DNA of 64,000 nucleotides from Dallia pectoralis (GCA_029465975.1 CM055739.1:13385289-13449288), one strand, 5' to 3'. Counted from the first letter of the stretch, positions 24,398 through 36,399 are shown. Numbers and translations are program-made. The notes: a model not told the origin generated them from the sequence alone.

Positions 24398-25047
24398 TAT
24401 ACTGTAGTGCATTCTAGACCGTTTATTGTTCTTTTTTATTCTTATAGATCCGTGTTTTTGTGATGTTAGTCGGATATATCTTGCCACATGCGTACGAGTG
24501 TCTGACAACATGACCACGACGAAAGGATGTCTCGCTGATGCCTGTATTTCACGCTGATTTTTTGTTGTTGTTGTTTAAACGTGTTTAACTGCGTGCCGGT
24601 GAGTAATTATGTAATGCTGACATTGTGATGGTGGGAGTGTAACTGCTATCCAAAGGTGGGTTTGTGTTTATGTCCACTAGGTGGCGGTGTCTACTTTGTT
24701 TGGTAATTTTATTCCCATGGTGCTTTTCTTTTCAATCGATCCACCATGTAACAGACGACTATGCAACAGACGACATTGCTTAGCCATTCGTTTGAGACGC
24801 AAGCCTTCAGGTCCTCCTTAGGTGTCAGCATTACATAATTACTCACCGGCACGCAGTTAAACACGTTTAAACAACAACAACAAAAAATCAGCGTGAAATA
24901 CAGGCATCAGCGAGACATCCTTTCGTCGTGGTCATGTTGTCAGACACTCGTACGCATGTGGCAAGATATATCCGACTAACATCACAAAAACACGGATCTA
25001 TAAGAATAAAAAAGAACAATAAACGGTCTAGAATGCACTACAGTATA
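24398..25047. repeat. Exact 225-bp inverted repeat with 200-bp loop
   Basis: The left arm 24398-24622 and right arm 24823-25047 are reverse complements with no mismatch that I can find by eye. The 200-bp loop contains the 111-bp 3' LTR remnant of the BEL/Pao element (24638-24748) and ends at TCCTTAGG. The left arm belongs to the internal 3' region of the retrotransposon, so the right arm is a copied, inverted piece of it. Confidence 0.9.
24638..24748 (+). repeat. BEL/Pao 3' LTR remnant
   Basis: Matches the first 111 bases of the 5' LTR and then changes abruptly to unrelated sequence. The purine-rich GATGGTGGGAG just before it could be the polypurine tract. Confidence 0.85.
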
Positions 25048-25451
25048 TTGCATGATTAGGATAACATAGATGCACATTTCAGACCTATTTTTAGAAATAA
25101 AACATATTTGCCGGCTCAATTCGAAGTGTTTAAACAATTCAATGCCAGAATAGCTTTTACTATTTACTGGTTTCAATGCATAAGACATAACACAATTTCA
25201 ATGTACCGTGTCTGTGAATGAAAATGATATGAATAATGTCTCTCAAGTTGTTCTGCTAATGCCCAGTCCAGCCAGGGTGTTCAGTGTACAGTAGGGTATT
25301 CAGTCAATTGTGATGAACATGTGAAAACTGGCTTACAACAATTCCCCCGGCAGGCAGTCAGGCATCGCTATACATAACAAGATTTGTGCGTAACTCTCGA
25401 TCTTCATTTGAATGACAATACTTTATGCTGCGCAATCACACATCTGCTTTT

Positions 25452-25458
25452 TATAAAA
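25452..25458 (+). promoter_or_regulatory. TATA box of crystallin gene 2
   Basis: TATAAAA, 61 bases upstream of the ATG at 25513. Confidence 0.75.
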
Positions 25459-25512
25459 GGGCTCCATCAAAGAGATTGTCCCAGTGAGTCCCGATCACCC
25501 CCACACGCCACC

Positions 25513-27933
25513 ATGACAATGGGAAAGGTAAGCCACGCATCGGCCAGCACTCATATGACTTCCAGAAAGTTCTCTGCTCGATCAAAATAAAACACTGAAC
25601 ATTCGGTTTTGTCCGCCTGAAACGCTACGAAATGTTTTTCAATACGAGTTGCCGTGACGTTGTTAAATATGAGTTCCTGCGTTATGATTTCTTGTTTTAA
25701 ACCCAAACTGGATGCTTCACTCCACTCTGCAGATCATCTTCTACGAGGACAGGAACTTCCAGGGTCGGCACCACGAGTCCATGAGTGACTGTGCCGACCT
25801 GCACTCCTACTTCAACCGCTGCAACTCGATCAAGGTGGAGAGCGGCTCCTTCATGGTCTACGAGAGGCCCAACTTCGCCGGCCACCAGTACTTCCTGAGA
25901 CGGGGCGAGTACAATGACAACCAGCGCATGATCGGCATCAACGACTGTATCCGATCCTGCCGCATGATCCCCACGGTAACCCGAATATGGATGCCTGATA
26001 TTCAGACCGTTGATCGGCCCAAAATGTGTTTTCATCCAAGTGTGCCGATATTAACTACTAGAAAACATTAATGGTGTAGCCCAGTGTTGGACAGTAACGC
26101 GTTACTAGTAACGTAATACTCTAACGCAGTTACCTTTGACAGTAACTAATACTGTAACGCATTACTTTTTAAATAAATTAACTCCGTTACCATATGGTGC
26201 GTTGTCCGTTACTTTTTAAAATCAATTAATTTTGCTGTAAACAGCCTAACCTGTTGTGCGTGTTTCCGATTATTCAAGTATGTGCGGCAGTCTTGGCGAG
26301 TCAAGGCGAGAGCAAGACGAGTTTCTCAAAGTGGAGATATGGTCATTATTTCACTTTAGTTGAGCATAAAGACAAAAACCTTTTAGTCAAATGTAAGCTG
26401 TGTCTTACTGTTTCGTAGGTCCTATATCTACTGCGATAAACAGAAACTCCAATCTGTCGAAGCACCTCCAGAATTGACATGCCTCGACAAAGCTAGAAGC
26501 TAACTTGGTGGACACACTCGAAGTGAATCAAGCCCCTCCAGCCAAACAAGACTGACTCGATTTAAATCGGACTGTTAGCCAGGGACAGATCAACAAAGCT
26601 ATTGCACGGTATGTTGTTGAACACATGCAGCCTGTCTCTACTGTCTGTGGAGTCGCCGGCTTTCAGGCAGCTCGTTCGCATGGTAACATGTTCAGGCGGA
26701 ACACAGCAAATGGAACGACGAAAAACGTTTTGCAACTACTTGAATAAAGAATATGGAAAGTGAGCTGAAGACAACATTTGAGGAGCTAGGCTACATCGCG
26801 ACCACTCCAGACATTTGGTCTGTCCACAACAAATGCTTCCTAGGCATGACAGCCCACTGGATAAACACCGCTACTCTTCAACGCCAGAAAGCTGCGTTGG
26901 CCTGTATAAGGATCAAAGGTAGACACACGTTTGATGTCATTGCTGCTGAGCTCAATGACATTAATTTATTATACGGACTGTCAACTAAAGTTACGGCTAC
27001 GGTTACTGATATCGGCTCTAATTTTGTAAAAGCCTTGCAAATGTATCAGCCGGAATCGCTCTCTGACGATGACGATGAAGAAGATGAAGAGGTTACTTTC
27101 ACAAATGTTGCAGACGTGCTTGACACCTCCACAGAGGAGGGGATTGTTTTACCACCACACCTGAGATGAGTGTTATGTTGTACATTGTTGATCGTTTTCA
27201 TACTTAAGCTGTGAAAGAAACATTTTTAAAGGCTCAACACAACAGCTTTTATGATGAAGAAGCAGCTTGCAGTTTTTGATTCTGAATATATTATTCAGCT
27301 TGTTTTGTTATTTATTTCAGAAATCCTTGTGATACATTCAGTTTTTGTAGTCTGACTTAAATAGAATAGTGTTTATAATTACTTTCTGTTTTGTGTTTGT
27401 ATAGACCATAATGCATAAAAGGACATTGATGGGAACATTAAAGAAAGCAAGTAACTAAAACAGTACTTTGAACAGTAACGCATTACTTTTTGGTGTAAGT
27501 AATCAACAAAGTAATTGAGTTACTTTTTGAATGAAGTAACTTATTTTTTAGTAATTAGCACAACACTGGTGTAGCCCAAGGTTCAGTGTTGGCCGTCCCG
27601 ATTTACTGGTAAGTTCTAAACATCCGAAGCCGATTGTGTTTACTTGTCCTGTAGCACCGTGGTTCCTACAAGATGAGGCTGTACGAGCACCCTGACATGA
27701 CCGGCCAGATGCAGGAGCTGAGCGACGACTGCCCCAATGTCCAGGACAGATTCCGCATGTCTGACGTCAACTCCTGCAACGTGGTGGAGGGCCACTGGCT
27801 CATGTACGAGCAGCCCAACTACAGGGGCAAACAGTACTACCTGAGGCCAGGGGAGTACAGCAGACCCAGCGACTGGGGAGGACAGAGCCCCAGCATCGGA
27901 TCCCTCAGACGAATCACTGACTCCAACAGCTAG
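25513..27933 (+). CDS. crygm: Gamma-M crystallin 2
   Basis: Two-domain lens crystallin. Exons: 25513-25527 (MTMGK; the second ATG, giving MGK, is an equally good start by family comparison), 25733-25975 and 27655-27933, all phase 0; 178 residues. Domain 1 begins IIFYEDRNFQGRHHESMSDC and domain 2 MRLYEHPDMTGQMQELSDDC. The domain 1 core tryptophans are replaced (GSFMVYERP, QRMIGINDC), while domain 2 keeps both (GHWLMYEQP, SDWGGQ), the gamma-M pattern. AATAAA is at 27972-27977. Intron 2 has been enlarged by a hAT element. Confidence 0.94.
26082..27568 (+). mobile_element. hAT transposon fragment in intron 2 of crystallin gene 2
   Basis: The element starts CAGTGTTGG and ends CACAACACTG, and is flanked by the exact 8-bp direct repeat GTGTAGCC (26074-26081 and 27569-27576), the hAT signature. 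Beyond the first eight bases the terminal repeats are only loosely matched, both rich in GTAACG/GTTACT motifs. The length, 1487 bp, is far below an autonomous hAT. Confidence 0.92.
26753..27169 (+). pseudogene. Truncated hAT transposase
   Basis: The 138-codon frame has hAT catalytic-domain features: TTPDIWSVHNKCFLGMTAHW, ACIRIKGRHTFDVIA, TVTDIGSNFVKAL, then an acidic run. The C-terminal dimerisation region and the N-terminal BED zinc finger are missing, so it is a remnant. Confidence 0.85.
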
Positions 27934-28085
27934 ATGTAGCGCTCATATTTCCCTAGATAATGTCCGTTCTCAATAAAGCTGCTCGTTCAAACACAAAGCA
28001 TGCGGGTCTTTGTCTCATAGTTCTGTGGTTCCATTCACAGGCAGATTGTGAATCTAATTCATATCGGTTGTTATGGTTTCACACT

Positions 28086-28662
28086 CATCAACTGCATTGC
28101 ATAGCAACAGATTTACACACATTTATGTTGCTTCATTAGCTGCTTTGCATAGCAACATATTTACACACATTTATGTTGCTTCATTAGCTGCTTTGCATAG
28201 CAACAGATTTACACACATTTATGTTGCCACATTAGCTGCTTTGCATAGCAACATATTTACACACATTTATGTTGCCTCATTAGCTGCTTTGCATAGCAAC
28301 ATATTTACACACGTTTATGTTGCCTCATTAGCTGCATTGCATAGCAACAGATTTACACACATTTATGTTGCCTCATTAACTGCATTGCATAGCAACATAT
28401 TTACACACATTTATGTTGCCTCATTAGCTGCATTGCATAGCAACAGATTTACACACATTTATGTTGCCTCATTAACTGCATTGCATAGCAACAGATTTAC
28501 ACACATTTATGTTGCCTCATTAACTGCATTGCATAGAAACAGATTTACACACATTTATGTTGCCTCATTAACTGCATTGCATAGCAACAGATTTACACAC
28601 ATTTATGTTGCCTCATTAACTGCATTGCATAGCAACAGATTTACACACATTTATGTTGCACC
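28086..28662. repeat. 48-bp minisatellite downstream of crystallin gene 2
   Basis: About 12 copies of a 48-bp unit (TTACACACATTTATGTTGCC plus TCATTAGCTGCNTTGCATAG and CAACAGAT). As 48 is divisible by 3, one plus-strand frame stays open across the array with a 16-residue repeat (FTHIYVASLAALHSNI). No sign that it is translated. Confidence 0.95.
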
Positions 28663-29680
28663 GTTTGTAGATATTTCATATTGCGTTTATTGCGCGGTTT
28701 ATTTGCGTTATTACATCGACTGGTAATGTATCAGTTATTAGACCAAACACCTTTTCCTCTTACAATGTTTCAATCTTTAACCTAATACATTCCCAGTCTA
28801 TAAAATTAATTCTTCAATAAATAGTGCAATAAAGTGCTCAGACATTCCTATTGCTGGATTCTATCACTTGATTTTATTTGTAGTATGATGACAAAAAAAG
28901 TTATATTTTTCAGAGTAACACATTTATGTTGCAATTTTCTGATAAAATATATAGGGTCCTCACTTATCATTCTCAGATTGTCATTGAAACAAACATAATG
29001 AAAACCAAGAAGTGACAATATTTGATGTCAATTATTCAAGTTAACAGTAAAAATATTTAGGTTGAAATCTTTTAAAAACTACTGCCCATTTTATTGTGCT
29101 ATCTCAGATGTTACTGAAACGGAATCTAAAGACACAACCCCACAAGGCAAGTTTATTGGCCAGTTTATTTTGCTATTCATCCAAACTCTCATTGGCAAAA
29201 AAATATGGTCAGGGTTTTCAAACCTGGTAGACTTTTTTTGCAGATAAATCTCAGTCCAGACCTACAGTCTAAACCAAATCTGCTCACATTGACATATTTT
29301 GATCTGCCTGTATTCTGCCGTTTTCAGAATAATAATAATCTAGCAAGCTTGGTTGCAGCTCTGCCCATGAAAAACTCTTTCCGGTTTTACTGATTTACAA
29401 CTGGTTCCAACTGGTTCAAACTGGTTCCTTTATGACAATAGTGGTTGGAGCATCTGACTATTGAAACTAGATTGAATACTGGAAACGTAAATTGAAAATT
29501 TAAAAAATAGACAGTAAATCCTAATAGTTTCTCTAAATCGCTCTGATTTGAGTGTCTTCCTGAGTGAAGGATATTTAAATTATCTTTTTAATCAACGTGT
29601 TACAAAGTCAGCATACGCATCCTTTTCGTACGATTTAAAATACAAAAAAAGGCTGGAAACAGTGTTTTGTGTGTGGAGGG
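28663..29680. other. AT-rich spacer between convergent crystallin genes 2 and 3
   Basis: No coding frame or known repeat that I can support. The pair of gene ends face each other here. Confidence 0.5.
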
Positions 29681-29729
29681 ATTTATTTCAACGTTTTTCG
29701 GATTCAGTCGAACTCACACATTCAGCTTC

Positions 29730-30689
29730 TTACATAGCAATACGCCTGATGGATCCCACTCTGGGGTTCATGCTTCCCCAGTCATTGAACCTCCTGTACT
29801 CTCCGGGCCTCATCAGGTACTGGCGTCCGGTGTAGTTGGGGTGCTCGTAGAAGATCCAGTTGCCCTCCGTCACGTTACAGGAGTGGATGTCATTGTAATG
29901 GAAGCGCTCGTAGAGGTTGGGGCAGTCCTCTGTCATGTCCATCATCTGACCTCCAAACCCGGGGCGTTCAAAGATCTTCAGACGGTGGGATCCCTGAGTC
30001 TGCGGGAGAGAGAGGAACGTTATTGTATTTCAGATAAATACTTTCTGTTGAGTGTTCAACCGCATCTGACCGTCAGTGAAGGCTGGTAAACCAAAAATAT
30101 GAGAAGAAAATACATTTGTCCCCTCATTTCTGACTAACTGGATGACTCGAATGTAAACGTTAAGCCCTTGATAACGGGTTGCTTTATAAGCCGTCACTTA
30201 CGATGGGGATCATGCGACAGGATCTGACACAGTCGTTGAAGCCCATCCAGCGCTGGTAGTCAGGGAACTCGCCTCCCTTCAACAGGTACTGGTAACCTGT
30301 GAAGTTGGGTCTCTCGTACACCATCCAGTGGCCGGTCTCCACCCGGATGGAGTTGCAGCGGCTGAAATGGGAGTGAAGGTCGGAGCATTCCCCACTGCAC
30401 TCGTAAGAGCGACCTTGGAAGTTCTTGTCTTCATAGAAGATGATCTAAAAACAGACACATCGAATTTTGTGTGTGCGTGTGAGTGTGTGTGTGTGACCAG
30501 AACGTTCCTCCGACGGGGAACCCCAAGATGGAGATGAATGGAGAGTGTCTGTACACAAACTGGAATTCCCGATGAGATGCACAAATCCCATGGATATCAT
30601 TCCCTTTTATTGATTCTGTGGAATAATCGACATAGGAATGCGCTGGCACAAAAGAGGCAAAGCATCAAAATCTGCCTTACCTTTCCCAT
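29730..30689 (-). CDS. Gamma-crystallin 3 (four-Trp type)
   Basis: Minus-strand exons: 30681-30689 (MGK), 30202-30444 and 29730-29999 (stop TAA), all phase 0; 173 residues. Domain 1 begins IIFYEDKNFQGRSYECSGEC and domain 2 LKIFERPGFGGQMMDMTEDC. Core Trp residues are present at all four positions (GHWMVYERP, QRWMGFND, GNWIFYEHP, NDWGSM). AATAAA on the minus strand is at 29682-29687. It is divergent in class from its minus-strand neighbour gene 4 and closer to genes 1, 7 and 8. Confidence 0.93.
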
Positions 30690-30740
30690 CGTGATGGTTA
30701 ACTTTGGTTACACTGCCATCGGGCTGGACGTGGCGCCCTC

Positions 30741-30746
30741 TTTATA
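30741..30746 (-). promoter_or_regulatory. TATA box of crystallin gene 3
   Basis: TATAAA on the minus strand, about 52 bases upstream of the start codon. Confidence 0.7.
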
Positions 30747-30749
30747 ACC

Positions 30750-33200
30750 GTCGGACAAACGAATGCATTGTCATGTAAATGGTTTGACTTTAACATGTCA
30801 GCGGTTTGGGGAGAACGCTCTAATCCCAGGAATGCATCTGTTTGTCTTTGACGGTCAACAAAGCATTTTATGTGTAGTGTGGACATTTCAGACCATTCGG
30901 GTTTGTGCAAACGCACAGTTCTGTGTTCTCAGGCTTATAATAATTTGCTTTATGTTTTTCAACATGCTACCCATCAAATTTCTACAGGAAACATAAATAT
31001 TTACAGGGAGTGCTGTGTGGAACCTAACAACCTCTAACCATTTTTGTGTCACAACATTCAGGTCCAAAAAAGTGCAGGTGGTTCTTTAGATCTGAGATAT
31101 TTCAGGTTGAGATTTTTATAACAAGAAAAAAATCTAATAAACAGAAATGTGCGATTAACCGCCTTGAGCTTGGTGCTGTACGATTCTATTTGCGGTTATA
31201 TGTCCTGACTGAGTTATGAAATAGAATGTAATTTCAACGTAACTTTGGTTTTCCAGTTAAGTAAAATGTATATTTCAGTGAATGACATAGGAAGCAGTGA
31301 ATTAATGAATAGTCATCAGGCAGCGATAGCGACTAGCTGATTTGGGCTGAACAACAGAATTTACAGATCCAGATCCGCAGGAAAGTAAACACTGACTCAA
31401 ATATCTGATCTAATAAAAATCTTTCCTATTATGATCAAGCCAAAGCCAGTTCTTCTTCTGTTTTTAATAATCTGCTTTTGGAAATCATCATCTGTGATAT
31501 TTGAAGCCCAGACTAAGCCCCTCGCTCCCAAGCGCATGCTTTGTGTTAATTTAGCGTTTCCAGTCAACCTTTTTCTATGTTATGTATTTACAGTTGAACA
31601 AACACTAATTTCTCTCAGGTCAGCCTTTCTTACTCTCTTTTGCTTCGGTTTCAATCACTGCTATGTAAGTATTTCAATGGAATAAATCTCCGTGATGATT
31701 TTAATACCGGTATGCCCAGGCAGTGAACTCCTTCACATGCCCTGAGTCCCATTTTCGGAATGTTCTCCTGACTCGGGTCGGGTTTCAGGCTGAAGGAGTG
31801 TTTGTAAAAGCACTTTGTGACAATTTCGTTGTGAAAAGGGCTTTATAAAACACATTTGATTAATCGATTGACTCGTTCTCGTCTGAGGGGTGGTGTTTCT
31901 CAGAACAAACTAATAATTAATGACAAATGATTAGTCTGAATGATCATCAACACAAGTATTCACTGCACTTTTTTCCCTGCGGACATTTTTTCTGTAGATC
32001 TACGTAGCCCACTATCCTTACGACCAGGGAACTAAAACGGGTGATCATTGCAAAACCTCAATGGAGTAAATCAACGAAAGGTGAACGCAAATTAAGCTCT
32101 TTCTGTTTAATATGCAATACTTTGCGAATTAATAGAAAAGGATGGACTTCTCTGTTATTTTATATCATGTATTTTCACGAGAAAATGAAACCAGGATTGT
32201 AGAATATCCCTCCAATTCTTGATATCCTTTATCGACGATGATAGGCCGCCCTCTTCATCTAAAATCACAAGTTTGTATGGGATATAAAAGTAAATGACAC
32301 TGATGGGCATTGACAAAATTTGGTATTTGTCCAACATTTCTTTAGGATCGTCATGTTTGCTCTGTTTTTTTATTGTCTTTCAGGAGTCTAATGATAAAAG
32401 ATAATGGGAAATTGTCAGCTTTCTGGCAGAGCTAAAGAGTTTTAAAAAGACTTTAAGATTTCATTGACCTTAATAAAGGCTATATGTTTGCAATATAAGA
32501 CCAGGTTACGTAAAATAGCCTAAATATGACAGCAGGTATGTGTCTTCGCATTCCGATCATGTGCTCTAATATTGTTAATTAGCGTTAGTGGTCTTTGCAC
32601 ATAGACGATGGGTTTACCATTGAACAACTAGCGCACGTGCAAAAGTAAGAGACATCACACTGTTTCGTCTGGTCATGGAAGGCTGTGTGTGAAGCACAGA
32701 CCAGAGTCCAAACCTGGATGTTAATCATTTTCACACCTAAATTTAACCCCAAAAGAAAGGTAACTTAACTTCAACTTTATGTTGTTATCAAATAATTAAA
32801 ATTGAATTTATTTGAATGATTTTAGATGTGCATCAGACATCGTCGTTTTTGTTTTCGGACAACCGTTTCTAGAACTTTTCTTTGAGATTGAAAATGTGGT
32901 GACTGTGCAGATCGTCAGGAACAAAACCATTTACTGCCTCTTTTTGAAGGCATCAACTTGTGGAAACTTCATAATTAGAGACCACAAATAGATCTTATAG
33001 TGCACAATTGGGTCCAGGGTGTGTTCAGAAATGTTCTTTGGTCGAAAAATAATAATTATTATTGCCAATCAATATAACAATGTCATCTTCAACTTTTGTT
33101 GTTTATGAGAAGATTGTTTTCGGAAAGAAAATGTACATAGCCTTTTTTACACTGAACTATTACATTTCCCCCAAAACATTGAAAAAAAAACAATTTGAAA
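30750..33200. other. Spacer between crystallin genes 3 and 4
   Basis: Mostly AT-rich sequence without a supported gene. Around 31790-31875 is a LINE-type 3' tail, listed separately. Confidence 0.5.
31790..31875 (+). mobile_element. LINE/SINE 3' tail remnant
   Basis: AAAGCACTTTGTGACAATTT followed by GGGCTTTATAAAACACATTTG and a GATTAATCGATTGA tail resembles the 3' end of fish L2-like LINEs and their SINE partners. Only the tail is left. Confidence 0.6.
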
Positions 33201-33256
33201 CGGTCGCTTGTATACAATCCTTTATTATAAAGCTAATATTCACATGAACCTGTGAG

Positions 33257-34010
33257 TTAACACGAGTCCATGATCCTCCTCATAGACTGCCATCTCAGGT
33301 TGCCAGTATTGTCTCCCATCTCTCTGAGGCTCTTGTACTCCCCGGGCCTCAGGTACATCATCCTGCCTCTGTAGTTGGGCTGCTCGTACATCAGCCAGTG
33401 GCCGTCCGTCACGTTGCAGGACTGGCAGTCGGACATACGGTAACGCTCCATCATGTTCTCGCAGTCGTCCATCATCTCGTGCATCTGGCCTCCGAAGTTC
33501 TCCTTCTCGTAGATCCTCATCCTGAACTGTCCCCTGTGCTGTAAACACGCACAACCGCAGAACATCAAATGTACATGGTCCAAGTATATCCGTCGTGAAC
33601 TTCGTTCCAAGCGTTGCCATTTGAACTCAGTTACAGTTTCGTGAAGAAAATATCAGAATTGGTTTTTAAGTTTACCATGGGGATGCTACGGCAGGATCGG
33701 ATGCAGTCGGACATGCCCATGCGAGCGTAGTCGCCATACTCTCCCCGCCTCACGAAGTACTGGTTTCCCTGGAAGTTGGAGCGGTCGTAGACCATGAAAC
33801 AGCCGCTCTCCACCCGGCAGGAGTGACACCGGCTCAGGTAGGAGGTCATGTCCGGGCAGTCGCTGGAGGTCTCATAGGAACGACCCTGGAAGTTCCTGTC
33901 CTCGTAGAAGATGATCTGGGAAAAGAGCCACGGGATTCATTTCAAACGGGCAACTTGGATCGTAATTGAGGTGGTTTTATCCACGGGCAGATGCTTACCT
34001 TTCCCATCAT
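33257..34010 (-). CDS. crygm: Gamma-M crystallin 4 (very Met-rich)
   Basis: Minus-strand exons: 33999-34010 (MMGK), 33676-33915 (80 codons) and 33257-33538, phase 0; 177 residues with about 20 Met. Domain 1: IIFYEDRNFQGRSYETSSDC, with core Trp lost (GCFMVYDRS, ARMGMSDC). Domain 2: MRIYEKENFGGQMHEMMDDC, one core Trp kept (GHWLMYEQP) and the other replaced (REMGDN), with an extra Trp late in the domain. The gene is compact, with introns of 83 and 137 bp. AATAAA on the minus strand is at 33221-33226. Confidence 0.94.
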
Positions 34011-34095
34011 GGTGAGTATTTCCGGGGTGTCCAGGGGATACGGACTATACTTGGATACCTGAAAGTGTTTCGTTAAAGCCCTGTCCTTCGGGTAC

Positions 34096-34102
34096 TTTTA
34101 TA
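34096..34102 (-). promoter_or_regulatory. TATA box of crystallin gene 4
   Basis: TATAAAA on the minus strand, 86 bases upstream of the first ATG. Confidence 0.72.
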
Positions 34103-34109
34103 CCTGGCT

Positions 34110-35090
34110 TCAGTTCAACTGGACGCCCTGCTCCATTGTGTAAAGTCCTGTGTTGGCGTAATGCAACTGGGCCCCATGCACACAGCAGATCAGGCTTTGT
34201 CTTTATTGTTGTGTGCATTTGTGAGGCGATGTTCAGTCTTTCTGCTTGTTGTGTGAATTACAAAGGAAAGATAGAAAATTGCCTTGCAATTATGATAATT
34301 TACCTTAAATGACCCCAAGCTTCTGCATAATGTCACATTGGCTGTCCTACAACCAGAGATGGAGCCACAGACCAGGGAAACAGAATATAACATCAGTCAT
34401 TTGAGTCATGGAGAAGCCGGACTGCATGGCCTTGGTCACAGCATAAATCCAGCGAGCAGGCTACAGGCCTAGAGATGCTCCGATCCAAGGTTAAAGGGTT
34501 CAAGGGTGTTTATTGTTTGTCATTACAATAACAAGTTATGCAATGAAATGCTTAGATCTCGCCCTCCTCAACATTGCAATACAATAATAAAAATATATCA
34601 TCATTAATACTGGACTACATGAATGGCCCTATAATATTTGGATTATGGCATAAAAGGATCAGTAAATGCACAGTACAGCAGTGACTACTGCAACCCCATA
34701 TCACCTTTTTGTTCGTGGTCATTGTATTTCTGTTGTTCTCTCTACCTGTGTGCAGCCTTTCATACTTGATGTAAGTCCAAAAGAATCTACCACATAATTG
34801 TATAAAACCCTGAGTTGGCTGGGTAACACGGGGCACAATACTGTACTATACATCAGCCAAAGCCCAAGGCAAAAAGTTATCATTTATTTGTGTACGGTCA
34901 GACGATTTGTTTTCATTGGTTTGTATACTCTCTTTTGAATCTACCCTGAATGATACATTAACTAGAATATTTGTGGATTTTATTTGCCCTGCAACTAGGA
35001 ACCTTTAGCCATGTTAGGAGTGCTTTTGTGCAGTGAACACAACATTACCTGGAGTCACGGTGTAGGTAGTTATGTCACAACAATATCTCT
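34110..35090. other. Spacer right of crystallin gene 4
   Basis: No gene supported. Around 34500-34600 is a stretch (GTGTTTATTGTTTGTCATTAC, CAATGAAATGCTTAGATC) resembling a dispersed fish repeat. Confidence 0.45.
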
Positions 35091-35099
35091 TATCTCGTT

Positions 35100-35265
35100 C
35101 TGGTTGGGTGACTACATAAATGAGATTTTACAATAACTTTACTAGATGGAGTAACACTTTACCTCTTTCTGGTAGGGTGACGACATAAATCAGATTTTAC
35201 AATAAGTTTACTAGATGGAGTAACACTTTACCTCGTTCTGGTAGGGTGACGACATAAATCAGATA
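35100..35265. repeat. 69-bp tandem duplication, about 2.4 copies
   Basis: Units begin TGGTTGGGTGACTACATAAA at 35101 and recur near 35170 and 35239 with few changes. Confidence 0.85.
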
Positions 35266-35464
35266 GTATAGATTTATGCTCATGTAATGTAATTTTCTTA
35301 TGGAGTAACATGTTACACTGTGCCTATGACCCTGCATTGTCCAGCTGAATTAATATGGAGCATGACTCAGTTGCCATGGTATCATTATCCTCTTGTACAA
35401 GTCACTGAACCCCTTTTAAACTACTGTAAGTATGGCTTTCAATATGAGGCGCGGATCTGCAACA

Positions 35465-35600
35465 TAGGGGTAGGGGTTAGGGGTTAGGGGTAAGGGGTAA
35501 GGGGTTAGGGGTTTGGGGTTAGTGGTTGGGGGTTTGGGTTAGGGGTTAGGATTAGAGGTTAGGTGTTAGGGGTTCGAGTTAGGGTAAGCATTAGGGTTAG
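35465..35600. repeat. Degenerate GGGGTTA array (telomere-like)
   Basis: A run of GGGGTTA, GGGGTAA and GGGTTAG variants, imperfect throughout. It sits next to the 11-bp minisatellite. The G-rich strand is the plus strand. Confidence 0.85.
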
Positions 35601-35621
35601 AGGACCTGTCGAGTGTAATGA

Positions 35622-36395
35622 CAGTGCTATCACAGTGTCATCACAGTGTCATCACAGTTTCATCACAGTGTCATCACAATGTCATCACAGTTTCATCATA
35701 GTGTAATCACAGTGTCATCACAGTGTCATCACAGTGTCATCACAGTTTCATCACAGTGCCATCACAGTGTAATCATAGTGTCATCACATTCTCATCACAG
35801 TGTCATCACAGTGCCATCACAGTGCCATCACAGTGTCATCACAGTGTCATCACAGTGTCATCACAGTGCCATCACAGTGCTATCACAGTGTCATCACAGT
35901 GTCATCACAGTTTCATCACAGTGTCATCACAATGTCATCACAGTTTCATCATAGTGTAATCACAGTGTCATCACAGTGTCATCACAGTGCCATCACAGTG
36001 CTATCACAGTGTCATCACAGTGTCATCACAGTTTCATCACAGTGTCATCACAATGTCATCACAGTTTCATCATAGTGTAATCACAGTGTCATCACAGTGT
36101 CATCACAGTGTCATCACAGTGTAATCATAGTGTCAGTGTCATCACAGTGCCATCACAGTGCCATCACAGTGTCATCACAGTGTCATCACATTCTCATCAC
36201 AGTGTCATCACAGTGTCATCACATTCTCATCACAGTGTCATCACAGTTTCATCACAGTGTAATCATAGTGTCATCACAGTGCCATCACAGTTTCATCACA
36301 GTGTAATCATAGTGTCATCACAGTGCCATCACAGTGTCATCACAGTGTAATCATAGTGTTATCACATTCTCATCACAGTGTAATCATAGTGTCAT
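35622..36395. repeat. 11-bp minisatellite (AGTGTCATCAC)
   Basis: About 70 copies of an 11-bp unit with variants AGTGCCATCAC, AGTTTCATCAC and AGTGTAATCAT. Blocks of variants recur, showing segmental duplication of the array. All plus frames remain open and give worthless translations. Confidence 0.95.
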
Positions 36396-36399
36396 CACA

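Larger units (their letters stand above)
16969..24748 (+). mobile_element. Defective BEL/Pao LTR retrotransposon
   Basis: The first 111 bases (16969-17079, TGTAACTGCTATCCAAAGG to CCACCATG) recur at 24638-24748, marking the start of both LTRs. The right LTR is cut at 24748, so no target duplication can be scored. Between them lie, in order, a coiled-coil gag-like part, a DUF1759-type region, zinc knuckles, a retropepsin-like protease, reverse transcriptase, RNase H, zinc-binding integrase domain and DDE core, the BEL/Pao order. Several frame breaks, an in-frame stop and a deletion in the polymerase show it is dead. A SINE is nested near the 3' end. Its position between crystallin genes 1 and 2 explains the large gap there. 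Confidence 0.93.

Noticed and set aside
35465..35600. A true chromosome end
   Set aside because: Repeats are degenerate and continuous with unique sequence and genes on both sides.
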